Shown piece by piece: positions 1-6,321 of a stretch of 14,236 nt of DNA. Source of the stretch: Bacteroidota bacterium (lineage in GTDB: Bacteria; Bacteroidota; Bacteroidia; Flavobacteriales; Crocinitomicaceae); contig JAKQEZ010000079.1 of the NCBI GenBank assembly GCA_029558435.1, positions 1 through 14,236 of the forward strand, written 5' to 3'. The position numbers and the translations under genes are program-made. The notes under the pieces are model-generated. The model saw only the letters and a program-made list of their open reading frames with translations. It did not search any database and was not told where the DNA came from. Numbering within the stretch: position 1 is the first letter of the stretch; each line of letters opens with the position of its first letter.

Positions 1-616
1 CAATCAGATATTCGTAGGCATCGCCCAAAACATCCAATTCGGTGTTCTCCAATTTAAAATCAATCTTATCAAGATGCGAAAGTACTTTGGCAATAATTGT
101 ATTTCTTGCATCGGGCGTTTTACCGAGTTTAGTGCTGTTCAAATCCATATCTTCAAAGAGGTTGTCAAAATCCTCTTCGCTGTCTGTACCCATTGTACTT
201 AATTGGATGTTGGTTAGTATTTTTTGAAGGTCTTCCAATATAAAAACGCGATTAATCGTGTCATTACTGCTTTCATCCAATTGGTCCATGTCTTCATTGT
301 TGCCCATTCCTCTTTTTGCCACTTCGGTAAAAAGTTCTTCTGGGCGAAGAAAATAACCTAATTTTTCCAATGCTTCATCTTTGATAGCTTCCAAATACTC
401 ATCGGCCTGAGGCATTGCAGGTGTAATATTCCTAAAGGTGATTTTGTCTTGTTGCAAAATATTGTTGGCAAACATCTCCATTTTCTCGCTCAGGTATTTG
501 TAGAAAATAAAGCCCAAGATATAGTCGCGAAATTCATCCGCATTCATTTTGCCACGTAGCGTATTGGCTATATTCCACAATTGTTGTTCTAATAGTCGTT
601 TTTGGTCTTCACTCAT
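1..616 (-). CDS. hsdM: Type I restriction-modification methyltransferase subunit HsdM (N-terminal part, cut by window edge)
   Basis: The 205 visible residues read from an ATG at 616 to the left edge without a stop. They start MSEDQKRLLEQQLWNIANTL and contain LRGKMNADEFRDYILGFIF and KYLSEKM, the hallmark of the HsdM N-terminal helical domain. The last visible residues are DVLGDAYEYLI, which in this family lies just before the SAM-binding methyltransferase domain. HsdM normally exceeds 450 residues, so the catalytic motifs and any hsdS and hsdR partners lie outside the window. In the family it methylates adenine in the host recognition site as part of an M2S complex that also supports R-subunit cleavage. 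It is divergent from the AraC gene across a 413-bp intergenic region. Identity rests on strong motif similarity; whether the system is complete cannot be judged. Confidence 0.93.
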   Translation of the reverse strand, partial: MSEDQKRLLEQQLWNIANTLRGKMNADEFRDYILGFIFYKYLSEKMEMFANNILQQDKITFRNITPAMPQADEYLEAIKDEALEKLGYFLRPEELFTEVAKRGMGNNEDMDQLDESSNDTINRVFILEDLQKILTNIQLSTMGTDSEEDFDNLFEDMDLNSTKLGKTPDARNTIIAKVLSHLDKIDFKLENTELDVLGDAYEYLI

Positions 617-749
617 TTGACAATCTTTTCGTTTACTGGTTTACTAAATCACTATTTTGTTGGTTTTTAGGTCCGTGTTCACCTATCAAAATGGTTTGTC
701 TGTTTTAATTCGTTTTAGTTGGTTTCATAATTGATGAATTATCATCCTA

Positions 750-786
750 CCATTGAATCAATTTCATAGCCATTGAATCAATTTCA
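750..786. repeat. Tandem direct repeat of a 17-bp palindromic unit, period 20 bp
   Basis: CCATTGAATCAATTTCA occurs identically at 750-766 and 770-786, separated by three bases. Each copy contains the 5-1-5 palindrome ATTGA-A-TCAAT. A period of 20 bp is about two helical turns, so dimers bound at both copies would sit on the same face of the DNA. The site lies about 135 to 170 bp upstream of the hsdM start. The repeat is seen directly; the operator role is inferred. Confidence 0.6.
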
Positions 787-857
787 AAAATTTCCCCAAA
801 ATAAAGAAAATATCTGGTGAAACGGAATACACTCGGCACTTTTTTAAAGAAAATAAG

Positions 858-874
858 ATGAAAATCATTTTCAT
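858..874. promoter_or_regulatory. Perfect 17-bp palindrome, Fur/PerR-box-like
   Basis: ATGAAAAT-C-ATTTTCAT is perfectly symmetrical around C866. The inner 15 bases differ from the Fur 7-1-7 consensus TGATAATNATTATCA only at one symmetrical pair of positions (12 of 14 defined bases match). It lies about 155 bp upstream of the AraC start and 240 bp from the hsdM start, which is far for a simple repressor site. It may serve another regulator with the same geometry. Confidence 0.4.
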
Positions 875-996
875 GCTCCAAATGATGAAAAAGAAACCCC
901 AACAGTTTTGAAAATTCTATTGTATTAGTTTGGTTATTTAATTAAAAATCTCGGACTTTAAATTTATCAAACTTCAAATGAAAATCCTATTTTTCC

Positions 997-1004
997 TATT
1001 TTTG
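997..1004 (+). promoter_or_regulatory. Probable -7 box (TATTTTTG) of the AraC-family gene
   Basis: TATTTTTG matches the Bacteroidota -7 consensus TAnnTTTG and ends 25 nt before the ATG at 1030. No good -33 TTTG lies 17 to 23 bp upstream, so only half of the promoter is supported. Confidence 0.45.
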
Positions 1005-1029
1005 ATAAAACAATTGGAAAACAATATAA

Positions 1030-1908
1030 ATGGAAAGTCAAAATAAAATCAATAAATATCATTTCAAGTCAGGGCTTCCACAAGAGTTTGAAATATTGGA
1101 TATTGGCGAGGTTTTCCAACGTTCAAAAAAGGCGCTGACCTCAAATCACAGAACCGATTTTTATCAAATCATTTGGTTTAAAACGGGAAATCCAATCCAT
1201 TTGGTTGATTTTAATCCGATTCAAATACAAACCAATTCTTTACTTTTCTTAAACAAAGATATGGTACAACGATTTGATGAAAATGTAATGATGGATGGAA
1301 AAATTATTTTGTTTACCGATAGCTTTTTTTGTAGAACAGAATCAGACACACAATTCTTAAAAAATACGCTTTTGTTTAACGACTTATTCTCCATTGAATC
1401 GCTTCCAATTCAAGAGTTTACCTCAACTTTTGAAACCATTTTGAAACAGATGAGTTCCGAATTGTTAAATGAAAAAGATGATAACCAATCTGAAATTTTA
1501 CAAAATTTATTGCACAATTTTTTACTAGTTGCTGATCGGGTAAGAAAAAAACAAAACGGAACCGAGCTTAAAAAAAGTCCTGAACTAGCGCATGTAATGT
1601 TATTTAAAGAACATCTAGAAGCTCATTACAAAACAAAAAAACAGGTTAGTTACTACGTAAATGAACTATGTATTACAGAAAAAAAATTAAACCAAGCAAC
1701 CTCTCGAATTTTAGGAAAACAACCCAAAAAAATCATTGACGAACGGGTAATGTTAGAAGCAAAACGCATATTGGCTCACACTTCAAAAAGCATTAAAGAA
1801 ATAGGCTATGAACTTGGTTTTGAAGAACCTACTAATTTTGTCAAATACTTTAAAAAACATGCCAATTCAACTCCAAACGAATTCAGAGAAAAAAACACAT
1901 TGGCGTAA
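1030..1908 (+). CDS. AraC-family transcriptional regulator
   Basis: This 292-residue protein has the AraC two-domain layout. The N-terminal part has a cupin-like ligand-binding pattern (FYQIIWF at 44-50, and the hydrophobic strands around 56-75). The C-terminal DNA-binding domain spans about 190-288 with two helix-turn-helix units near 206-226 and 254-276. The second reads KEIGYELGFEEPTNFVKYFK and is followed by the TPNEFRE end typical of the family. The start at 1030 follows an A-rich stretch and a TAnnTTTG box. The next gene in the same direction, a Rossmann-fold reductase-like protein, begins 87 bp after the stop. AraC regulators next to such oxidoreductases commonly control them, but the ligand and targets here are unknown. 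Confidence 0.92.
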   Translation: MESQNKINKYHFKSGLPQEFEILDIGEVFQRSKKALTSNHRTDFYQIIWFKTGNPIHLVDFNPIQIQTNSLLFLNKDMVQRFDENVMMDGKIILFTDSFFCRTESDTQFLKNTLLFNDLFSIESLPIQEFTSTFETILKQMSSELLNEKDDNQSEILQNLLHNFLLVADRVRKKQNGTELKKSPELAHVMLFKEHLEAHYKTKKQVSYYVNELCITEKKLNQATSRILGKQPKKIIDERVMLEAKRILAHTSKSIKEIGYELGFEEPTNFVKYFKKHANSTPNEFREKNTLA

Positions 1909-1947
1909 AAGTATCATTCAAATGCTTTTTTCTACCTTTTCCACAAC

Positions 1948-1967
1948 TGCAATCCGTTGCAATTTTG
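1948..1967 (+). promoter_or_regulatory. Direct repeat TGCAAT x2 (10-bp period) next to a -7-like box
   Basis: TGCAAT occurs at 1948-1953 and 1958-1963, exactly one helical turn apart. The same stretch is also a dyad, TGCAA-tccg-TTGCA, at 1948-1961. It overlaps CAATTTTG at 1960-1967, one mismatch from TAnnTTTG. Direct repeats next to a promoter fit AraC-family binding, so this could be where the upstream regulator controls the reductase gene. Functional assignment is inference. Confidence 0.35.
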
Positions 1968-1995
1968 CTCTGTAAAACATTTTAAATTAAAAATC

Positions 1996-2643
1996 ATGAA
2001 AATTGCAGTAATCGGAGCAACAGGATTTGTTGGCTCCAACATCACAAAAGAGTTAATTAGTCGTAACCAGCAAGTTACAGGAATAACAAGAAGTAATAAT
2101 CAATCAGACCATCCAAATCTGACTTATGCATCTGTTGATATTTTGAATGTTAACGAATTGGCGCAAACTTTAAAAGGTCATGATGCAGTTGTAAGTGCGT
2201 ATAATGCAGGCTGGACCAATCCTAATTTATACCATGATTTTTTAGCAGGTTCAAAAGCAATCCAAGAGGCTGTAAAACTTTCTGGGGTGAAACGTTTCAT
2301 TGTGATTGGTGGTGCTGGAAGTTTGTATGTTGCAGAAGGTATTCAGGCAGTAGATACTCCTGATTTCCCAAAAGAATTTTATCCTGGAGCAAGTGCGGCA
2401 AGAGATTATTTGAACGACATTAAAAACGAAAATGAATTGGATTGGGCATTTTTTAGTCCGGCTTTGGAAATGCATCAAGGAATTACAACGGGTCGCACTG
2501 GAGAATACCGATTAGGAAAAGACAACCCTGTTTTTGATGAAAACGGCAGAAGTATTTTATCTGCTGAAGATGTGGCTGTGGTAATCGCTGATGAAGTAGA
2601 ACAACCCAAACATCACCAAGAAAGATATACAGCAGCATATTAA
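1996..2643 (+). CDS. NAD(P)-binding Rossmann-fold oxidoreductase (NmrA / putative NADH-flavin reductase type)
   Basis: This protein has 215 residues from the ATG at 1996. An extension 13 codons upstream begins at a TTG and precedes the natural start of the Rossmann fold, so I rejected it. The dinucleotide-binding motif GATGFVG lies at residues 7-13, directly after the first strand (KIAVI). The later segments FIVIGGAGSLYV and SPALEMHQGITTGRTGEYRL match the atypical short-chain reductases of the NmrA/COG2910 group, and the length is typical for them. The substrate is unknown; family members include flavin or quinone reductases and NADPH-sensing regulators. It follows the AraC regulator and is closed by a hairpin terminator 20 bases after its stop, suggesting a two-gene unit. 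Confidence 0.88.
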   Translation: MKIAVIGATGFVGSNITKELISRNQQVTGITRSNNQSDHPNLTYASVDILNVNELAQTLKGHDAVVSAYNAGWTNPNLYHDFLAGSKAIQEAVKLSGVKRFIVIGGAGSLYVAEGIQAVDTPDFPKEFYPGASAARDYLNDIKNENELDWAFFSPALEMHQGITTGRTGEYRLGKDNPVFDENGRSILSAEDVAVVIADEVEQPKHHQERYTAAY

Positions 2644-2663
2644 TTTTGCATAAAAACTAGTTT

Positions 2664-2700
2664 GAATGTCCGGCAAAAATAGGGTGTCGGACATTTTTTT
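2664..2700 (+). terminator. Rho-independent terminator after the reductase gene
   Basis: AATGTCCG at 2665-2672 pairs perfectly with CGGACATT at 2688-2695. The stem can extend by a G-T and a C-G pair on the loop side. It is followed by T residues through 2700. On the opposite strand the stem is followed by CAAACTAG, so it should stop plus-strand transcripts only and not hipA. Confidence 0.85.
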
Positions 2701-2764
2701 ATTTCTGGAAAACAACCATAAATGTCAATCAAAAAAATGCACAACGATTAAAAAAAGAAATTAC

Positions 2765-4027
2765 TTAATCCAAAATAAACGCTGATTCTATTTTATCAAT
2801 TACTTTGGGAGGTAGTTTAAAATTTTCGGCTAAAATTCTAAATTGATGTGTGGCAGAAACCACTTCATTCATAATGGCTTGAGGATTTTTAATCGTAAAT
2901 AGCTCTGCAATGTATAAAAGATCATTCTTTGTAATGTGGGTTCTTTTGCCATTGATGGACATCGCTCTAGAAACACGCAAATAGTTTTTCAAAGCGTCCA
3001 AAGGATAGGTTAAATCATAAGCTGGTGACAAATTCCAGCGTTTTTTTTCTTGATTATAAATAAATGTAAAGTTCTTCAAATGATCATCCGTATTGGCATA
3101 AACAACATTAAAAACCATCCTTTTGTAGAGCTGTTCTATATCTTTATGGGGCAAACTGAGATGAACTGCCAACTTAAAAAGATTTTCATACGAAGAGTGT
3201 TCCGATTTTTTAAAATCCCACCCCGCCATTCCTGAGGCTGTTAAAATATGTTGCTTTTTACCATTTTGTCTATCAAAGCGCAAAGTAGCAAAATGTTTAT
3301 CATCTATCAACTTAGATTCCATCATCCAAATACCAACCGATTGGGCAATCTGGTAATAAATGTATTCTACTTTTTCTTTAGAATTCCCTTCGTTTTCATC
3401 CACAGAAAGCTTCACCAAATAATGATTATATTCTTCAGAACATTCTAAATCACCTGCTTTTAATTGTCCTGTTTCTTTATGTTCAGAAACTAGTATTTTA
3501 GGTCGTGCTCCACCCGCCGATGTTCCCAATTTAAAGATCGTAAGCAACGAATGATCGTTCAAACCTTTTTCATCCACAGACGTTTTAACATCCAAAACCT
3601 TTTTTACAACTTCTGTAATTTCATCTATGTTTATCGAGCTTTTAGCTGAAATTTCTTTAGCTGGATAAAACTCTAAAGCACCCATTCCTCGTTTTCCCAC
3701 GTAGGTAAGTAATTCTAACGGAGAAATTGACGTCCAATCTTTATGTGTCGCTGCCAACCATTCTTTAAAAACAATATTTCCAAAAGTATCTGGCAGAGAA
3801 TCAGCAATAAACGGTGGTAGTCCGCGAAACGTTTCACCTTCGTATCCCGAAAAAACCTGAACATTGGGAGTTTTACGAGTCAGATATGGAAATAAATGCT
3901 GGAAATTATTGTTTTCCAAAAAATCAGGATGGTACTGAAAAAACGACTTGCGTTGATTCTCATCATAACCAATTTTTCCTATTTCTTGATTATTAAAAAA
4001 AACAGATATGATTTGATTTTTCGCCAT
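2765..4027 (-). CDS. hipA: HipA-family serine/threonine kinase toxin
   Basis: This 420-residue protein is close to the length of E. coli HipA (about 440). The glycine-rich loop GTSAGGARPK lies at 168-177; S170 aligns with the autophosphorylated serine of E. coli HipA (S150). The catalytic segment NTDDHLKNF lies at 312-320, with D314 and N319 as likely catalytic and metal-binding residues. D338 in SPAYDL takes the place of the DFG aspartate. The N-terminal lobe carries the family pattern FRGLPPFIADSLPDTFGN at about 67-84. In the known family the toxin phosphorylates an aminoacyl-tRNA synthetase and arrests translation; the target here is unknown. All key residues look intact. The start lies 2 bases after the hipB stop, so the pair is one transcript with antitoxin first. 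Confidence 0.94.
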   Translation of the reverse strand: MAKNQIISVFFNNQEIGKIGYDENQRKSFFQYHPDFLENNNFQHLFPYLTRKTPNVQVFSGYEGETFRGLPPFIADSLPDTFGNIVFKEWLAATHKDWTSISPLELLTYVGKRGMGALEFYPAKEISAKSSINIDEITEVVKKVLDVKTSVDEKGLNDHSLLTIFKLGTSAGGARPKILVSEHKETGQLKAGDLECSEEYNHYLVKLSVDENEGNSKEKVEYIYYQIAQSVGIWMMESKLIDDKHFATLRFDRQNGKKQHILTASGMAGWDFKKSEHSSYENLFKLAVHLSLPHKDIEQLYKRMVFNVVYANTDDHLKNFTFIYNQEKKRWNLSPAYDLTYPLDALKNYLRVSRAMSINGKRTHITKNDLLYIAELFTIKNPQAIMNEVVSATHQFRILAENFKLPPKVIDKIESAFILD

Positions 4028-4029
4028 AA

Positions 4030-4296
4030 TCAGTATAATGAGGTAGGTTTTGAAAGAGAGTCAGTTTTCTCTTGAATAAAACGATTCAGATTTTTTAATT
4101 CATCAAAATATTGCAATACTTTGAGCAGCGTATCCAAAGTCGGGTTTTCTCCATTTTCAAGATTAGCAAGTGTAAACCTAGAAATTCCTAGTTCTTCTGC
4201 AAGTACTTGCTGACTGATTTTTTCATCCTTGCGCAAAGCTTTACACCAGTCGCCAATGGAAAGTTTTACTTCTTTTATGGTAATAAAATCCAACAT
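4030..4296 (-). CDS. hipB: HipB-type antitoxin, XRE-family helix-turn-helix regulator
   Basis: This protein of 88 residues has a Xre/Cro helix-turn-helix at about 27-50 (ISQQVLAEELGISRFTLANLE), followed by ENPTLDTLLKVLQYF, the usual fourth and fifth helices. The C-terminal tail of about 20 residues is polar, as in HipB. It lies immediately upstream of hipA with a 2-base gap between stop and start, the standard antitoxin-toxin order. HipB neutralises HipA by binding it and represses its own promoter; the large inverted repeat just upstream is the likely operator. The ATG at 4296 lies 20 nt after a TAnnTTTG box. Function is inferred from fold plus neighbour; confidence is high. Confidence 0.92.
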   Translation of the reverse strand: MLDFITIKEVKLSIGDWCKALRKDEKISQQVLAEELGISRFTLANLENGENPTLDTLLKVLQYFDELKNLNRFIQEKTDSLSKPTSLY

Positions 4297-4299
4297 TGT

Positions 4300-4360
4300 T
4301 TGATGATTATATTAAACAAATATACACTTTTTTTTATAAATTGTGTATTATAATCATCAA
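4300..4360 (-). promoter_or_regulatory. hipBA promoter with nested inverted-repeat operator
   Basis: TTGATGATTATA at 4300-4311 is a perfect 12-bp inverted repeat of TATAATCATCAA at 4349-4360. Nested inside is a second pair, ATACAC at 4322-4327 and GTGTAT at 4343-4348. On the minus strand the -7 box TATATTTG lies at 4317-4324, between the outer arms and overlapping the inner left arm. Binding at these arms would block RNA polymerase. HipB proteins are known to bind paired inverted repeats at their own promoter. No strong -33 TTTG was found. Confidence 0.7.
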
Positions 4361-4547
4361 TTTTTAACCAACAAAATATCATGCTGTTCGGCAATAAAAA
4401 AGTTATTGAAGCACCAGAATTTCTTGCTTGAGGAAGCAACCATTCAACATATAAATAACAAGCAATTTTTAGAGGAGATGTGTTTATATTAATCTTAATT
4501 TTTTTATTCCCGAAAAAAAATTCATTTTTACACACTAAAACAATACC
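4361..4547 (+). other. Intergenic region upstream of the VOC gene
   Basis: This 187-bp stretch is very AT-rich. It contains a short perfect hairpin, TTGCTT-GAGG-AAGCAA at 4424-4439, with no T-run after it, and a 16-codon frame from ATG at 4381 ending just before the loop. No box matching TAnnTTTG precedes the gene at 4548, so its promoter is not identified. I see nothing else in it. Confidence 0.4.
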
Positions 4548-5069
4548 ATGAAAAAGAAAATTTTGTTGGGCTTATTGCTAGTAGCTACATTTTGTTCAGG
4601 AATGGCATTTGACAAATTGATGTTTCAAAATGAAACGCCCAAAATGAAGCGCGCAACCGGAATTGGAGGCGTATTTTTTAAATGCAAAGATCCTAAAAAA
4701 GTGCGCGAGTGGTACAGCAAGCATCTGGGATTAAACACCAATGCCTACGGAACTGTTTTTGAATGGTATCAAGGGGCTGACAGTACCAAAAAAGGATTTA
4801 CACAATGGAGTCCGTTCAACGAAAAAACCACCTATTTTGAGCCTTCTACCAAAGATTTTATGATTAACTTTCGCGTTGAAAAGCTAGAACAATTAGTTGC
4901 TGTTTTGAAATCAGAAGGCGTTACCGTTCTTGACACCATCGAAACGTATGATTATGGAAAATTTGTGCATATTTTAGACATCGAAGGCAATAAAGTTGAA
5001 CTGTGGGAGCCCAACGATGTAGAGTTTGAAAAATTAGGGCAACAAATTGGCGCACAAACAACCAAATAA
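4548..5069 (+). CDS. Exported or membrane-anchored VOC (glyoxalase/bleomycin-resistance fold) protein
   Basis: This protein has 173 residues. A basic start (MKKK) and a hydrophobic stretch at about 5-20 form a signal peptide or signal anchor. The rest, from about 36 to 160, is a single vicinal oxygen chelate domain: GIGGVFFKCKDPKKVREWYSKHLGL is the first beta-alpha unit, and KFVHILDIEGNKVELWEPND is the classic C-terminal strand pair with the conserved glutamate of VELWEP. The usual first metal-ligand histidine is not present where GIGGVF begins, so a classical lyase or dioxygenase role is uncertain. Most VOC proteins are cytosolic, which makes the N-terminal anchor unusual. A cysteine at 16 could suggest a lipoprotein, but the preceding residues (ATF) are a poor lipobox. 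It starts a tight three-gene run. Confidence 0.82.
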   Translation: MKKKILLGLLLVATFCSGMAFDKLMFQNETPKMKRATGIGGVFFKCKDPKKVREWYSKHLGLNTNAYGTVFEWYQGADSTKKGFTQWSPFNEKTTYFEPSTKDFMINFRVEKLEQLVAVLKSEGVTVLDTIETYDYGKFVHILDIEGNKVELWEPNDVEFEKLGQQIGAQTTK

Positions 5070-5082
5070 TCCTCGAATTCTT

Positions 5083-5703
5083 ATGAAAACTATTACCAAA
5101 AATTCAGTTGCAGTTGGCATCATTTGTACGCTTGTGTTTATGGCAATAGCCATGCTACAATATCCTGGCGGAACGTATTTAGATGTCACAACCGTTGGAT
5201 ATGATTGGACGCAAAATTTTATTAGTAATTTATTTAAAGAAAAAGCGTTGAATGGGGCAGAAAACTCAGCTCAATATTGGGCTTTTGCAGGAATGTTTTT
5301 TTACGCATTTACTTGTGCCTTGTTTTTTATCCACACAGCTAAAAAAATTCCCAATTCCACTGCTGCTAATTTTGTAAAATACACTGGAATTTTAACCATG
5401 CCATGTATTTTGATGGTTGCAACACCCTTTCACGATTTAATGCTGGCAGTATCCAACTATTTATTTTGGGCGTGTATCATTGCAATTACGGTCTATTTAT
5501 TAAAATCAAAAAACTATCTTTTAGCATTTTACGCATTGCTTTGCATTCTCATTTTTTATTATGCTACCTATTTGTATATTGCTCAAAGTTGGGAAACATT
5601 GGTGATTGTTCAAAAAGTAAACAACCTAAGTGCTATCATTCTCATTTTTAGTATCGAATACTTTACAACAAAAGAAAGTTTTCTAATAGCTGTAAAAAAA
5701 TAA
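5083..5703 (+). CDS. Multipass membrane protein, DUF998-like, function unknown
   Basis: This protein has 206 residues from the ATG at 5083. A longer frame starts inside the preceding gene (5047) and adds a polar leader, so I chose the ATG 13 bases after the VOC stop. About six hydrophobic segments are visible, roughly at residues 7-28, 70-90, 100-118, 122-142, 147-168 and 178-196. The loop after the first helix has GGTYLDVTTVGYDWTQNFIS, and PFHD sits near the end of the third helix. This layout resembles DUF998 membrane proteins (Frag1/Sfk1-like), but I rate that assignment as tentative. The next gene begins 5 bases after the stop, so it is probably co-transcribed with its neighbours. Confidence 0.75.
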   Translation: MKTITKNSVAVGIICTLVFMAIAMLQYPGGTYLDVTTVGYDWTQNFISNLFKEKALNGAENSAQYWAFAGMFFYAFTCALFFIHTAKKIPNSTAANFVKYTGILTMPCILMVATPFHDLMLAVSNYLFWACIIAITVYLLKSKNYLLAFYALLCILIFYYATYLYIAQSWETLVIVQKVNNLSAIILIFSIEYFTTKESFLIAVKK

Positions 5704-5708
5704 ATACG

Positions 5709-6251
5709 ATGAACACCTATATTGCAATTTTACGAGGCATCAATGTTAGTGGACAAAAAATCATCAAAATGGATGCGTTGCGCCAACTCTTTGAAAATTC
5801 AGGTTTTTCCAATGTTCGAACGTATATCCAAAGTGGCAATGTATTATTTTCAAGCGAGCAAACCAACACTTCTGAATTAGAACAACTAATTGCTACTCAA
5901 ATCGAAAAGGAATTTGGTTTTCAAGTACCAGTACTAATTTTGACACACCTTGAATTGCAACAAATCGTAGAAAACAATCCTTTTTTGAACGATGAAACTA
6001 AAAATCCAGCGTTTTTACACATTACGTTTCTAGCTTCAACTCCAGTAGAGGATGCAATAGACCAACTAACAATTAAAAAGGCAGAACAAGAAGCGTTCTT
6101 ACTAACCCAAAATGCGTTGTATCTCTATTGTCCCAACGGTTACGGCAACACCAAGTTGACCAATAATTTTATTGAGTCGAAATTAAAAGTGCAAGCCACC
6201 ACCAGAAACTGGAAAACAACCTTAGAATTATTAAAAATGGCGGAGAAATAG
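5709..6251 (+). CDS. DUF1697 family protein
   Basis: This 180-residue protein is the usual family length. The opening MNTYIAILRGINVSGQKIIK followed by MDALRQLFENSGFSNVRTYI and QSGNVLFSS is the defining DUF1697 signature. The C-terminal LYLYCPNGYGNTKLTNNFIE and TTRNWKTTLELLKMA motifs are also typical. No signal peptide or membrane segment is present, so it is cytosolic. The biochemical function of the family is not known to me. It starts 5 bases after the membrane protein stop, so it is the last member of the three-gene run that begins at 4548. Confidence 0.93.
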   Translation: MNTYIAILRGINVSGQKIIKMDALRQLFENSGFSNVRTYIQSGNVLFSSEQTNTSELEQLIATQIEKEFGFQVPVLILTHLELQQIVENNPFLNDETKNPAFLHITFLASTPVEDAIDQLTIKKAEQEAFLLTQNALYLYCPNGYGNTKLTNNFIESKLKVQATTRNWKTTLELLKMAEK

Positions 6252-6274
6252 TTTTTATTACACCAAATTACCAC

Positions 6275-6282
6275 TAATTTTG
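6275..6282 (+). promoter_or_regulatory. Probable -7 box (TAATTTTG) of the AEC transporter gene
   Basis: TAATTTTG matches TAnnTTTG in the 70-bp gap after the DUF1697 gene and ends 39 nt before the start at 6322. The expected -33 position carries only a weak T-rich match. It suggests the transporter can be transcribed separately from the run before it. Confidence 0.45.
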
Positions 6283-6321
6283 CAAGCAATTTTAATTGTA
6301 AATTAAATTCAGATACGTGCT

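Larger units (their letters stand above)
617..1029. promoter_or_regulatory. Divergent intergenic region hsdM / AraC gene with several dyad sites
   Basis: This 413-bp stretch holds no convincing gene. It has four dyad-symmetric elements: ATAATT-GATG-AATTAT at 727-742, ATTGAATCAAT at 752-762 and again at 772-782, and a perfect 17-bp palindrome at 858-874. A TAnnTTTG box lies at 997-1004 next to the AraC start. No clear promoter for hsdM was found on the minus strand. The density of symmetrical sites suggests control of one or both divergent genes, but that is inference. Confidence 0.5.

Noticed and set aside
42..227. Open frame on the plus strand at the left edge
   Set aside because: It lies entirely antisense within hsdM, whose translation matches the family throughout, and it has no promoter or recognisable features.
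4381..4439. 16-codon peptide frame followed by a TTGCTT/AAGCAA hairpin, possible attenuator before the VOC gene
   Set aside because: There is no T-run after the hairpin, no run of regulatory codons and no clear promoter; likely chance.
4275..4535. Minus-strand open frame of 86 codons across the hipB start and its promoter
   Set aside because: It overlaps the hipB start region and the inverted-repeat operator; its translation is a low-complexity product of AT-rich DNA.
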